From Rhizobium anhuiense (lineage in GTDB: Bacteria; Pseudomonadota; Alphaproteobacteria; Rhizobiales; Rhizobiaceae), in the NCBI RefSeq assembly GCF_003985145.1, contig NZ_ML133523.1, forward strand, positions 320,855 to 384,854: a stretch of 64,000 nucleotides of DNA, given 5' to 3'. Positions 10,535-19,529 of this stretch are shown here, piece after piece (the stretch's first letter is position 1; every line of letters starts with the position of its first letter). The notes under the pieces were generated by a model. That model worked only from the letters and a program-made list of their open reading frames with translations. It did no database searches and had not been told where the DNA came from. Position numbers and translations under genes: made by a program.

Positions 10535-11170
10535 ATGGGTTTCCGTTCCCTCGCGCAGTCGCTTCTCGTGACTGCCAGCATCGCGGCCGCAGCGACGACG
10601 CCCGTTTTCGCACAGCAACCCACGCCGTCACAGGCCAAGCCGCCCGCTGCCGCGCCGGCCCCTGCCCCCGCGCCGCAACAGCCGAATGCCGCCAAGCCGA
10701 ATATCGAACAGGTGACGCCCGGCCAGACGCAGCCACAGGCGCCGGGCACGGTGAAGTCCAATCACGGCGCATGGTCTGTGGTCTGCGACAAGCCGGCCGG
10801 GGCTGCGACCGAACAATGCGCGCTGATGCAGAACGTCATCGCCGAGGATCGTCCAGAAGTCGGGCTTTCCGTCGTCGTCTTGAAGACGGCCGACCGCAAG
10901 TCGAAGATTCTCCGCGTGCTCGCGCCGCTCGGCGTGCTGCTGCCGAACGGCCTCGGGCTCAATGTCGACGGCAAGGATATCGGCCGCGCCTATTTCGTCC
11001 GCTGCTTCGCCGATGGCTGTTATGCCGAGGTCGTGCTCGAGGACGAACTGCTCAAGACCTTCCGCAGCGGCGCCCAGGCAACCTTCATCGTCTTCCAGAC
11101 CCCGGAAGAAGGCATCGGCATCCCGGTCGACCTCAAGGGCTTCGCCGAAGGCTTCGACGCCCTGCCCTGA
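10535..11170 (+). CDS. Invasion-associated locus B (IalB) family protein
   Basis: This 211-residue protein has a signal peptide (residues 1-26, ending PVFAQQP) and a Pro/Ala/Gln-rich linker of about 45 residues. The C-terminal domain includes HGAWSVVCDKP, a cysteine-containing CALMQNV segment and FVRCFADGCYAEV, as in the IalB family (PF06776). IalB was named in Bartonella; in rhizobia members are periplasmic or envelope proteins of unclear function. ATG at 10535 is preceded by AGAGG at good spacing; a start eight codons earlier is possible but lacks a site. It stands alone, divergent from ctaC. Confidence 0.88.
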   Translation: MGFRSLAQSLLVTASIAAAATTPVFAQQPTPSQAKPPAAAPAPAPAPQQPNAAKPNIEQVTPGQTQPQAPGTVKSNHGAWSVVCDKPAGAATEQCALMQNVIAEDRPEVGLSVVVLKTADRKSKILRVLAPLGVLLPNGLGLNVDGKDIGRAYFVRCFADGCYAEVVLEDELLKTFRSGAQATFIVFQTPEEGIGIPVDLKGFAEGFDALP

Positions 11171-11246
11171 GGCCGGGGCTTGCTCGGACTATCCAACAGA
11201 CCTACATCGGCTATGAGCACTCCTGCTCTTCAGCGGAGCACAAGAC

Positions 11247-12662
11247 ATGACCACCGATCTCCTGACGCTTTTCGATGCCGATGAAGCGACGATGCGCAAG
11301 CATGTGGCCGAGGCGCTGTCCGGCGCCGATGACGGCGAACTGTTCATTGAGCATGCGCAGGCGGAAGCGCTGACCTTCGACAATGGCCGGCTGAAGGGCG
11401 GCAGCTTCAACACCGAACAGGGTTTCGGCCTGCGCGCCGTTGCCGGCGAAGCTGTGGGTTACGCGCATGCCGGCGATCTGTCGGTGGCAGCGCTGAAGCG
11501 GGCGGCCGATGCGGTCGGCGCGGTGACGCGCGGCTATTCCGGCTCCTATGCCGCCGCACCCCAGGGCACCAACAAGAAATTCTACAGCGACGAGAACCCG
11601 ATCGGCCAGCCGAGCTTCGAGGAAAAGGTCAAGGTCCTGCAGGACATCGACGCCTATCTCAGGGGCAAGGACGATAAGGTGCGGCAGGTGACGGCCTCGG
11701 TCGCCGCCAGCTGGCAGGTCGTCGATATCCTGCGCGCTGACGGGCACCGCGTGCGCGACATCAGGCCGATGACGCGCATCAACATTTCGGTGATGGTCGG
11801 CGAAGGCGAGCGGCAGGAGAGCGGCTCCTACGGCCATGGCGGGCGCATCGGCTTCGGTGACTTCATCGCCGAGGGCAGCTGGCAATATGGCGCCGACGAG
11901 GCGCTGCGCCAGGCGCTCGTCAATCTCGAGGCGATCGATGCGCCGGCGGGCACGATGGACGTTGTGCTCGGCTCCGGCTGGCCGGGCGTCATGCTGCACG
12001 AGGCGGTCGGTCACGGGCTGGAAGGCGATTTCAACCGCAAGAAGACGTCGGCCTTTTCAGGCCTTCTCGGCCAGATGGTCGCCGCGCCCGGCGTCACCGT
12101 CGTCGACGACGGCACGATCGACAACCGCCGCGGCTCGATCACCATCGACGACGAGGGCACGCCGTCGGCCTACAACGTGCTGATCGAAAACGGCAAGCTC
12201 GTCGGCTACATGCAGGATCGGCAGAATGCCCGGCTGATGGGTATGGCGCCCACCGGCAACGGCCGCCGCCAGGGCTATGCGCATGTGCCGATGCCGCGCA
12301 TGACCAACACCTATATGCTCGGTGGCGACAAGACGCCCGAGGAGATCATCGCCTCGGTGAAGAAGGGCATCTATGCCGTCTCCTTCGGCGGCGGCCAGGT
12401 GGATATCACCTCCGGCAAGTTCGTCTTCGGCTGCACCGAGGCCTATCTGATCGAGAACGGCAAGGTCGGCGCGCCGATCAAGGGCGCCATGCTGATCGGC
12501 AACGGACCGGATGCAATGAAACGGGTGTCGATGATCGGCAACGACATGAAGCTCGATACCGGTATCGGCAATTGCGGCAAGGCCGGCCAATGGGTTCCCG
12601 TCGGCGTCGGCCAGCCGCATCTGCGCATGGATCAGGTGACGGTCGGCGGCACGCAGACCTGA
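11247..12662 (+). CDS. tldD: Metalloprotease TldD
   Basis: This 471-residue protein is the TldD half of the TldD/TldE (PmbA) heterodimeric zinc protease, which processes small peptides such as microcins and degrades unfolded peptides. The zinc motif HEAVGH is at residues 251-256, and the C-terminal region with FVFGCTEAYLIENGK and GNCGKAGQ is typical. A pmbA partner is not in this window. The start at 11247 is 76 bases after the IalB-family stop. The following acetyltransferase begins 17 bases after its stop, suggesting co-transcription. Confidence 0.96.
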   Translation: MTTDLLTLFDADEATMRKHVAEALSGADDGELFIEHAQAEALTFDNGRLKGGSFNTEQGFGLRAVAGEAVGYAHAGDLSVAALKRAADAVGAVTRGYSGSYAAAPQGTNKKFYSDENPIGQPSFEEKVKVLQDIDAYLRGKDDKVRQVTASVAASWQVVDILRADGHRVRDIRPMTRINISVMVGEGERQESGSYGHGGRIGFGDFIAEGSWQYGADEALRQALVNLEAIDAPAGTMDVVLGSGWPGVMLHEAVGHGLEGDFNRKKTSAFSGLLGQMVAAPGVTVVDDGTIDNRRGSITIDDEGTPSAYNVLIENGKLVGYMQDRQNARLMGMAPTGNGRRQGYAHVPMPRMTNTYMLGGDKTPEEIIASVKKGIYAVSFGGGQVDITSGKFVFGCTEAYLIENGKVGAPIKGAMLIGNGPDAMKRVSMIGNDMKLDTGIGNCGKAGQWVPVGVGQPHLRMDQVTVGGTQT

Positions 12663-12679
12663 GGCGAAAGGATTCTCAG

Positions 12680-13171
12680 ATGGCGGACATCGAAATCAGA
12701 ACCTTCACATCAGATGACGCCGATGCCGTGCTTTCGGTGATCCTGCCGATCCAGCGCGAGGAATTCGGCATCGACATCACCGCGGATGCGCAGCCGGATC
12801 TCAGGGTCATCCCGGATTTCTACCAGTCCGGCAAAGGGCAGTTCTGGGTCGCCGTCAAGGACGGCGCCATCGTCGGCACGGTCGGGCTGAAGGATATCGG
12901 CAACAACCAGGCGGCGCTGCGCAAGATGTTCGTCTCAGCCGAGGTTCGCGGCCGCGAACACGGCGTGGCGGCGCTGCTCCTCGATCGCCTGATCGCTCAC
13001 GCCAGGGATGCCGGCATCACCGATATCTTCCTCGGCACGACGGACAAGTTCGTCGCCGCGCATCGTTTTTACGAGAAGAACGGCTTTAGCGAGATTGCCA
13101 AGAGCGCCCTGCCCCGCTCCTTTCCGCTGATGGCGGTGGACAGCAAATTCTACCGATATAAGGTCGGCTGA
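12680..13171 (+). CDS. GNAT family N-acetyltransferase
   Basis: This 163-residue protein is a single GNAT domain. Motif A-like sequence (LRKMFVSAEVRGREHGVAALLLD) includes the acetyl-CoA-binding turn RGREHG, and the C-terminal RFYEKNGF motif is characteristic. The acceptor substrate is unknown. The ATG at 12680 is preceded by AAAGGA, which favours this start over longer in-frame extensions. It lies 17 bases downstream of tldD and 19 bases upstream of the glutathione transferase-like gene, so the three may form one transcription unit. Confidence 0.88.
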   Translation: MADIEIRTFTSDDADAVLSVILPIQREEFGIDITADAQPDLRVIPDFYQSGKGQFWVAVKDGAIVGTVGLKDIGNNQAALRKMFVSAEVRGREHGVAALLLDRLIAHARDAGITDIFLGTTDKFVAAHRFYEKNGFSEIAKSALPRSFPLMAVDSKFYRYKVG

Positions 13172-13190
13172 CTCCAGCTTTGGGACGGTA

Positions 13191-13841
13191 ATGATGCTGC
13201 TGATCTCGCGATGGCAGAATTCGGCGGGTGAACGGGTGCGGATCGCCCTCAACCTCAAGGGCATTTCCTATCGTTACGTTCCGGTGAGTTCGCTTGAGCC
13301 CGGAGAGTATCACAGACTCAATCCGCAGGGGCTGCTGCCGGCACTCGATATCGGCGACGGCCGTGTCGTGCCGCAGTCGTCAGCGATCCTCTCCTATATC
13401 GAGGAGGCCTATCCCGACCCGAGCCTCCTGCCCGAGGATCCCGCACTGCGCGCCGAGGCGAGAGGTTTTGCCGCCCATATCGCTGCGGAAATGCACGCTC
13501 TGACAGTTCAGCGCGTCCGGCATTTCCTGCGCGATGAACTCAGCGCTGGCGAAGCCGAGGTGAAACGGTGGCTCGCGCGCTGGCTGGGCCTCGGCTTCAC
13601 CGCGCTCGAAGAGACGCTCAGACAGCGCAAGGTCTCGTCGCCCTTCTGTTTCGGCGATCGTCCGGGCTGGGCCGACCTGCATCTCATTCCGCAGATGAGC
13701 AATGCCCGCCGTCTCGGCCATGATCTTTCGCCCTATCCGCTGCTGCTTGCGGTCGAACAGCGCTGCGTGACGCTTGAAGCCTTCCGGTCGGCAAGGCCGG
13801 AGGCGCAGCCGGATTTTCCGAAGATAGACGATCCCTCTTAA
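13191..13841 (+). CDS. Glutathione S-transferase-like, zeta/MaiA-like
   Basis: This 216-residue protein has an N-terminal thioredoxin-like domain (residues 1-80, with LNPQGLLPAL and the glutathione-contacting QSSAILSYIEE) and a helical C-terminal domain ending in PDFPKIDDP. The pattern is closest to maleylacetoacetate isomerase (zeta class). The zeta signature SSCSxRVRIAL is here NSAGERVRIAL (residues 10-20), so the catalytic serine/cysteine pair is altered. Isomerase activity is therefore doubtful. It converges on the MazG-like gene, overlapping by four bases at the stops. Confidence 0.8.
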   Translation: MMLLISRWQNSAGERVRIALNLKGISYRYVPVSSLEPGEYHRLNPQGLLPALDIGDGRVVPQSSAILSYIEEAYPDPSLLPEDPALRAEARGFAAHIAAEMHALTVQRVRHFLRDELSAGEAEVKRWLARWLGLGFTALEETLRQRKVSSPFCFGDRPGWADLHLIPQMSNARRLGHDLSPYPLLLAVEQRCVTLEAFRSARPEAQPDFPKIDDPS

Positions 13842-14149
13842 AACGTGTTGCCCGGCCGAAACAGCCACTTGCGTTCGATCGCGGCGGCAAGATCGAGATC
13901 GTTGTGGCGGGCAAACAGCAGAAGATGGCCGAGAACGTCGGCGGTCTCGTCGGCCAGGTCGCGCTGCATGTCTTCAGGAGAGCGGCCTTTCGCACGGCCG
14001 CGGCCAGTCAGCCGGTTCCATGCCTGGGTCAGTTCACCCATTTCCTCCTGCAGTTTCAGCAGGAACCAGTCGGCATCGCGCTCGATGTTGTTGGCAGCGA
14101 CGTGAACAGAGGATGAGATTTCGAACTGGTCGGCGAGACGACGCAACAT
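13838..14149 (-). CDS. MazG-like nucleotide pyrophosphohydrolase
   Basis: This 103-residue protein has the all-alpha NTP pyrophosphatase metal-binding pattern: EEMGELTQAW (EExxE) and a downstream DETADVLGHLL (ExxD). It is a single MazG-like unit, shorter than the two-domain E. coli MazG. A housecleaning role against non-canonical NTPs is likely but the substrate is unknown. The ATG at 14149 has GGAGA upstream. It converges with the glutathione transferase-like gene. Confidence 0.8.
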   Translation of the reverse strand: MLRRLADQFEISSSVHVAANNIERDADWFLLKLQEEMGELTQAWNRLTGRGRAKGRSPEDMQRDLADETADVLGHLLLFARHNDLDLAAAIERKWLFRPGNTF

Positions 14150-14231
14150 GGATGTTCTCCTTTTGTTTACGGAGGAGACGCTGATTCCCGTTGCTTGTCC
14201 AGGGTGAATTGTCGCAGTGGTGTCGCGGCGA

Positions 14232-15515
14232 TCAGCTGTGGTCTGGCAGCAGCATGCAGTCATAGGAGCGCTGTCTCAGCGCATCGCAGGCCGAGACGGC
14301 GGCATCCTTACTGGCGAAGCCGACGAAGCGGGCGCGATAGATCCTGTTGGCCCCTTGCCCGACAGCCTCGGTATAGGGCGAGGCGGAAACGAGCGGCGCG
14401 CCGCCTTCCGACTGCGCCTGGGCGAGAAGCGCACGCGCCGCATCGGCGCTGGGAGCAGCCGAGATCTGGATCTGCCAGTCGCCATCGGCCCTCTCTGCCG
14501 ATGTCTTCGGCGTCTTGCCGGCGTTCAGGATCTCCTCCATCGCGACCGGACGCTCCAGCGGCACGACGGCGTCATCGGCATAAGCCAGGCTCTTGGCCCC
14601 GAGATCATCGGCCGGCCGCGGTGCGTTGAGCGGCACCGGAACGTCGGAATCGTCGGCGGCGGACGCGACTTCGACAGCCTCCTTGGCGCCGACGCTCGCC
14701 ACCAGCTTGGCGCCGCCGGAAGAGGAGGCACGGCCGAGGTAACGGTCGAGCAAACCAGCCATCTTGGCGTCGCGGCTGCGGGCGGTGCGGCCGCCGAGGA
14801 CGACGCCGACCACGCGGCGGTTGCCGTCCTTGACGGCGCTGACGAGGTTGAAGCCGGAAGCGTTGGTGTAGCCCGTCTTGATGCCGTCCATGCCCTGGTA
14901 GCGGTACATGAGATTGTTGTGGCCGCGCACGGTGCGGCCGCGGAAATTGAAGCTTGCCGCCGAAAACAGGCGGTATTCGTTCGGATAGTTCTTCATCAGC
15001 GCGACGGCGAGCGTCGACATGTCGCGCGCCGTTGTCACCTGGCGGCCGTCCGGCAGGCCGGAGGCGTTGACGAAGACGGTGCGGCTCATGCCGAGCTGGC
15101 GGGCCTTGGCCGTCATCATCCGGGCAAAAGCGCTTTCAGAGCCGGCGAGCTTCTCGCCCATGGCGGAGGCGGCATCATTGGCGGATTTGACGATCATGCC
15201 ATAGACCGCCTCGCGCACGGTGATCGTGCCGCCGGCCTTGACGCCAAGCTTGGTCGGCGGCCGGGCGGCGGCGTATTTCGACATTGTGATCGGAGTATCC
15301 CAGGCGATCTTGCCGCGTTTCAGCGCCTCGAAGGTGAGATAGAGCGTCATCATCTTCGTCAGCGAGGCCGGATGGTTCAGCGTATCGGCGTTTTCAGCGG
15401 CGAGAACCTTGCCTGTACGGGCATCGAGGATCAGCGAAGCGTTGCCGGCAAGGGCTGCAAGCGGCGCCGAAACGGCAAGCGTTACGGTCAAAACAGCCGC
15501 CAAAAGCTTTCTCAT
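14232..15515 (-). CDS. D-alanyl-D-alanine carboxypeptidase with SPOR domain
   Basis: This 427-residue S11-family penicillin-binding protein has a signal peptide (residues 1-23, ending LAALAG), then the active-site motifs SLTK, SAN and KTG (in DGIKTGYT). A linker leads to a C-terminal SPOR-type domain (about residues 345-420), which usually binds denuded septal peptidoglycan. It is therefore likely periplasmic, trimming pentapeptide side chains at the septum. The ATG at 15515 has a strong GAGGGGAAG site. It is monocistronic, with the divergent polysaccharide deacetylase gene 262 bases away. Confidence 0.93.
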   Translation of the reverse strand: MRKLLAAVLTVTLAVSAPLAALAGNASLILDARTGKVLAAENADTLNHPASLTKMMTLYLTFEALKRGKIAWDTPITMSKYAAARPPTKLGVKAGGTITVREAVYGMIVKSANDAASAMGEKLAGSESAFARMMTAKARQLGMSRTVFVNASGLPDGRQVTTARDMSTLAVALMKNYPNEYRLFSAASFNFRGRTVRGHNNLMYRYQGMDGIKTGYTNASGFNLVSAVKDGNRRVVGVVLGGRTARSRDAKMAGLLDRYLGRASSSGGAKLVASVGAKEAVEVASAADDSDVPVPLNAPRPADDLGAKSLAYADDAVVPLERPVAMEEILNAGKTPKTSAERADGDWQIQISAAPSADAARALLAQAQSEGGAPLVSASPYTEAVGQGANRIYRARFVGFASKDAAVSACDALRQRSYDCMLLPDHS

Positions 15516-15777
15516 ACACTTCCCCTCATCTGCTTGCCCCTGACGCTGGCCCCTGATGCGCTGGCCCTTCAAACGTTGATCCGCGACAGGACCGGCATTT
15601 GTGCCGTAATGTGACAGAAGCCGTAAGTTTGGCGCGACTTTGAGGCAACGCCTATCATTTTTCTAGTCTTTTCATCGCCTTGGTTAACAAGAAATCAAAG
15701 ACCCGTGCCGAATCGGGATTCAGCAAGGCTTAAGTCGCCGCTGCTAGGTTCCCGCAAAGGCAAGGGACGGACGGCGC

Positions 15778-16815
15778 ATGACGGGACAATTCAAGCGGTT
15801 GGCAAAACGCGCGGCGATCGGCGCCGGGCTCGAGCTTTCCTGGCTGCTCGCCGCCGCCGGACTGATGCGCGAAGCGCGCGGGCGTGGCGTCGTCTTCACG
15901 CTGCACCATGTCCGCCCGCATGTACCGCAAGCCTTCGCGCCGAATGCGCATCTCGAAATCACCCCGCGTTTTCTCGACGCGGCGCTCAGCCGGTTGCGGC
16001 GGAAGGGCTATCGCTTCGTGCCGCTCGATCAGGTGCCGGTGCTCTTGGCGGAACCCGAGGGCGGGCCGCCGTTCGCAGCCTTCACGCTCGACGACGGATA
16101 CCGCAACAATGTGGAACATGCGCTCCCGGTGTTCGCGCGGCATCAGGCTCCGTTTACGGTATTCGTCGCCAAGGGTTTTGCCGAGGGCTCGCATAGTATC
16201 TGGTGGGAGACGCTCGCCATCCTCCTGCGCCGGGCACCGGAAATCCGCTTCGATTTCGGCCGCGGCAGCGAGCGGCTGGGGCTCGACAGCCCGCAGCAGC
16301 AATGGCATGCCTTCGATCGCTTCGCCGCCTACATCCACGGCTCCAACGAGGCGCACGCCGTCGCCGCCATCGATATGCTGGCACGGGAAAACGGCATCGA
16401 GCCGACGGATATCGTCCGCGATCTGGTGATGGGTCCCGGCGAATTGCAATGGCTGGCGACACATCCGCTCGCATCCCTCGGCGCCCATACGATCAGCCAT
16501 CGCGCGCTCGCCCGCCTGCCGGAAGCCGAAGCGCGAATCGAAATGCAGGTTTCGGCGGATTATGTCGAGGCGGTGGCCGGCATCCGTCCCGATACGATCG
16601 CCTATCCCTACGGCACGCCGGCGGCTGCGACCGCCCGCGAGGCGCGCATTGCGCGCAATCTCGGCTTTACCCTCGCGGTCACCACGCAACCCGGGCTGCC
16701 GGCAGCACAGCTGACCGGCTATCTCCCGCGCCTTTCGCTCAACGGCTTCTACCAGAAGCGGCGCTACGTCTCGGCGCTCGCCTCCGGGATCCCGCTGAAG
16801 CTGATGGGCAGGTAA
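15778..16815 (+). CDS. Polysaccharide deacetylase (NodB-homology domain)
   Basis: This 345-residue protein carries the carbohydrate esterase 4 metal-dependent deacetylase motifs: FTLDDGYRNN (catalytic and metal aspartates), the metal histidines in GAHTISHRAL, and IAYPYGTP. There is a weak hydrophobic stretch near residue 15-30 but no clear cleavable signal. Related proteins in rhizobia deacetylate exopolysaccharide or cell-surface glycans; the substrate is not determinable here. It is distinct from the nodulation NodB, which is shorter and plasmid or island-borne. The start follows AAGGGACGG. Confidence 0.88.
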   Translation: MTGQFKRLAKRAAIGAGLELSWLLAAAGLMREARGRGVVFTLHHVRPHVPQAFAPNAHLEITPRFLDAALSRLRRKGYRFVPLDQVPVLLAEPEGGPPFAAFTLDDGYRNNVEHALPVFARHQAPFTVFVAKGFAEGSHSIWWETLAILLRRAPEIRFDFGRGSERLGLDSPQQQWHAFDRFAAYIHGSNEAHAVAAIDMLARENGIEPTDIVRDLVMGPGELQWLATHPLASLGAHTISHRALARLPEAEARIEMQVSADYVEAVAGIRPDTIAYPYGTPAAATAREARIARNLGFTLAVTTQPGLPAAQLTGYLPRLSLNGFYQKRRYVSALASGIPLKLMGR

Positions 16816-16820
16816 GCCTG

Positions 16821-17441
16821 TCAGGGATACATCCGCACCTTGTCCCATTCGCCTTCCGGTGAAGGCCGGCGGAATTCGACACGGTCATGCAGGCGGAATT
16901 TCTGGTCCTTCCAGAATTCGATCGAGGTCGGGCGGATGCGAAAGCCCGACCAGTGGGCCGGGCGCGGAATCTCGCCGATGGCATAACGGGCGGTATATTC
17001 GGCCACGGCTTTCTCCAGCGCGAATCGGCTCTCGAGCGGGCGGGACTGCTTGGACGCCCAGGCGCCGATGCGGCTGCCGCGCGCACGCGTCTTGAAATAG
17101 GCGTCGGCTTCGGCATCGGTGACGATCTCGACGGGGCCGCGCAGCCTCACCTGGCGGCGCAGGCTTTTCCAGTGAAAGCACATGGCAGCCTTTTTCTGGC
17201 CCAGAATTTCACGGCCTTTCTGACTCTCGAAATTGGTGTAGAAGACGAAACCGTCTTCATCGAATCCCTTCAGGAGAACCATGCGGACATTGGGAAGTCC
17301 ATCCTCATCGACCGTTGCCAGCGCCACCGCGTTCGGGTCATTGGGTTCGGAAGCCTCCGCTTCTTTCAGCCATTCGGCAAAGAGCTTGAAGGGTTCGCCA
17401 CTTTCGGTAAAGTCACCGCTTGTTAACTCGTTTGCCGACAT
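16821..17441 (-). CDS. pdxH: Pyridoxamine 5'-phosphate oxidase
   Basis: This 206-residue FMN enzyme makes pyridoxal 5'-phosphate from pyridoxine or pyridoxamine phosphate. FMN-binding segments [18 protein letters not shown] and SQKGREI, the QVRLRGPVE strand, and the C-terminal signature [14 protein letters not shown] (the family hallmark FWxxxxxRLHDR) are all present. The length is normal. The gene converges with the deacetylase gene (5 bases between stops) and diverges from the lipoprotein gene. Confidence 0.97.
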   Translation of the reverse strand: MSANELTSGDFTESGEPFKLFAEWLKEAEASEPNDPNAVALATVDEDGLPNVRMVLLKGFDEDGFVFYTNFESQKGREILGQKKAAMCFHWKSLRRQVRLRGPVEIVTDAEADAYFKTRARGSRIGAWASKQSRPLESRFALEKAVAEYTARYAIGEIPRPAHWSGFRIRPTSIEFWKDQKFRLHDRVEFRRPSPEGEWDKVRMYP

Positions 17442-17506
17442 ATTGGTTCAAATGCCCCGGATTATTCAAAACTCGCCCAGCTTTTGGTAACTGGACAGGA
17501 CGCAGG

Positions 17507-17965
17507 GTGGAAGTCATAGCAAAGTCATATCGCCATACAAAGAGCCTGCGGCGACGCAGCAGCGCGTTCTTCGTCATCGGCGTCGCCATGCTTTCGCTTT
17601 CCGGCTGCGTTGGCAGCGGCATGGATTTCTTGAGCGAGGCCAAGGTCGACCGCTCGGTTGCCACCGGCACCGTGCCGCAGACGCCGCCGAGCACCGACAC
17701 GCTTTCCGACGAGATGACCGTGCGCAACGCCGTGACCTCGGCCGACGTGCAGCGGCTCGAGGGCCAGCCGCTTCCCTGGGCGAATGCATCGACGGGCAGC
17801 GCCGGCGTCATCGAAACCATCGTCGAGAACAACGAGCAAGGCCAGGTCTGCCGCCAGTTCCGCACGACCCGGCATTCCTATGTCGGCATCGCCAAATTCT
17901 TCGGCAAGACCTGCCTCGTCGGCGGCGGCAACTGGCAGCTTTTGAGCTTTCAGCCGGAAAGTTGA
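17507..17965 (+). CDS. RT0821/Lpp0805-like surface lipoprotein
   Basis: This protein of about 152 residues has a basic N-terminus (SLRRRSS), a hydrophobic core and a lipobox LSGC, so it should be lipid-anchored in the envelope. The C-terminal half (GQVCRQFRTTRHSYVGIAKFFGKTCLVGGGNWQLL) has the conserved cysteines and CRxF pattern of the RT0821/Lpp0805 surface protein family. A GTG at 17507 with AGGA upstream is chosen as start; an ATG at 17420 would overlap the divergent pdxH gene. Function is unknown. Confidence 0.8.
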   Translation: MEVIAKSYRHTKSLRRRSSAFFVIGVAMLSLSGCVGSGMDFLSEAKVDRSVATGTVPQTPPSTDTLSDEMTVRNAVTSADVQRLEGQPLPWANASTGSAGVIETIVENNEQGQVCRQFRTTRHSYVGIAKFFGKTCLVGGGNWQLLSFQPES

Positions 17966-18231
17966 TCCCGCGGGAAAGCTGATCCGGCTCGCCGACAGGT
18001 TAACGCCCGACGCCTTTCCGCCGAATGCTTAGCAAAGAGCTAACCATTCGGGGCGAAACACCCCACATCTCTCCATAGAAATAAGAAGTGATTAGCAACT
18101 CCAACGCACGATCGGCGTTGAGAGTGGCTCTCCCTGCCTTTGCGGCGGGTGGCGCCGCGCAAGTGATATTGGAGTTTCGGGGTGCCGGGCAAGGACGTGG
18201 CTTCCCGCATCGCAACACCGGCGGTTTTGAC

Positions 18232-19407
18232 ATGCGCGATCCTTACAAAATTCTGGGCGTCAAGCGCGACGCGGCAGCAGACGAGATCAAGGCGGCTTGG
18301 CGCAACATGGCCAAATCAGCCCATCCCGACCACAATCAGGGCGACCCGACGGCGACGGCCCGGTTCGCCGAGATCGGCCGCGCTTATGAAACGCTGAAGG
18401 ACCCGCGTAAACGCAGCCTGTTCGACAATGCCGTGCGGATGGCGGAAGCCAAGAAACAAGAACAGACGATCATGCAGCAGCGCCAGGCCGCGCGCGAGGC
18501 TGCGATCCGCGCCAAGGCGGCACAGGCCAATGCCGAGCGGGTGATGGAAGAGCTTGCACGCGCCGCCCAGAAGTCGGCCGCCGAAGGCGCCAGGCAACAG
18601 GCGGGAGCGGCTGAGCCTGCCGACGAGATGGTGGAGCGCATTTTCGGCGCACAGGCGCGCGCTGCGGCAGGCGGCCAGGCGCAGGGCCGCGCCCAGCAGG
18701 CACAATACCAGCAGACACAGAATCAGCAGACGGGCGAGACCGGCAGGCGCGCAGACGGCGACGCCGCCGAGGCCGAGCCCAAGGGCGACGAGGAGACCGG
18801 CGAGGCTGCGGCCAATGCCGGCGCCAACCTGCCGCTGCCGCTCAGCATCCTGACAAACCTGGTGCGCCGTTTCACCGGCGCCAAGGATACCGGCCTGGAA
18901 AAGGCACCGGATGAGGTGACGACGGCGACTGTGACGATCGACGACGTCTTGAAGAGCGGCTGGATCACCGCGTCGCTACCGGAGGGCCGCGAAATCGGCT
19001 TCGCATTGCCGGCAGGCACGACGGACGGTCATGAGATCAGGCTCAAAGGTCAGGGCTTCAAGCTACCGGGCATGCAGCGGGGCGACGCCGTCATCAACAT
19101 CCGCATCGCAGCCGATCCGCGCTTCACCGTCGACGGTTTCGATCTGCACGCGGTGCTGCCGCTCAGCATCGAAAATGCCGTGCTCGGCACCGAGGCGCGC
19201 ATCGAGGGGCCGAGCGGGCCGCTCAACATTACCATTCCCGCATGGTCGGGCTCGGACAAGACGATCAGAATCCCCGACCAGGGATTGCCCCGCGAAGAGG
19301 GTGGGAGAGGCGATCTCGTCGTCGAATTGCGCATTATCCTGTGGGAAAAGCCCGACGACAAAGTCACCGATCTCATGCGGAGCATGCGCGAAGGCCTGTT
19401 CCTGTGA
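18232..19407 (+). CDS. DnaJ/CbpA-like J-domain co-chaperone
   Basis: This 391-residue protein has an N-terminal J domain (residues 1-68, with the essential HPD in SAHPDHNQGD). An Ala/Gln-rich, charged region of about 140 residues follows, probably helical or disordered. A DnaJ C-terminal substrate-binding domain (about residues 215-380, with LPAGTTDGHEIRLKGQG and HAVLPLSIENAVLG) completes it. There is no cysteine-rich zinc domain, so it is a CbpA-like class II protein with an unusual linker. It should stimulate DnaK ATPase. The ATG at 18232 is chosen because it directly begins MRDPYKILGV. Confidence 0.88.
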   Translation: MRDPYKILGVKRDAAADEIKAAWRNMAKSAHPDHNQGDPTATARFAEIGRAYETLKDPRKRSLFDNAVRMAEAKKQEQTIMQQRQAAREAAIRAKAAQANAERVMEELARAAQKSAAEGARQQAGAAEPADEMVERIFGAQARAAAGGQAQGRAQQAQYQQTQNQQTGETGRRADGDAAEAEPKGDEETGEAAANAGANLPLPLSILTNLVRRFTGAKDTGLEKAPDEVTTATVTIDDVLKSGWITASLPEGREIGFALPAGTTDGHEIRLKGQGFKLPGMQRGDAVINIRIAADPRFTVDGFDLHAVLPLSIENAVLGTEARIEGPSGPLNITIPAWSGSDKTIRIPDQGLPREEGGRGDLVVELRIILWEKPDDKVTDLMRSMREGLFL

Positions 19408-19529
19408 AATTTTTATGACAATCGCACCCTTTGTTACGATACCTAACAGTTGATGATCCAGGCCAAGCTTGAACCGATTAACGGCCTATGCCATAGGCAG
19501 GATCGATCAGAATTCCTAGGGAGCGAAAT

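Noticed and set aside
13838..14149. MazG-like gene as part of a toxin-antitoxin pair
   Set aside because: No mazF-type toxin or antitoxin lies next to it; the neighbours are a convergent glutathione transferase-like gene and a carboxypeptidase.
17420..17506. An earlier ATG start for the lipoprotein
   Set aside because: It would overlap the divergent pdxH start and put 29 extra residues before the signal peptide; the GTG at 17507 with AGGA gives a proper lipoprotein signal.
18000..18233. A 77-codon minus-strand frame upstream of the DnaJ-like gene
   Set aside because: It has no ribosome-binding site or recognised motif, and overlaps the start of the DnaJ-like gene.
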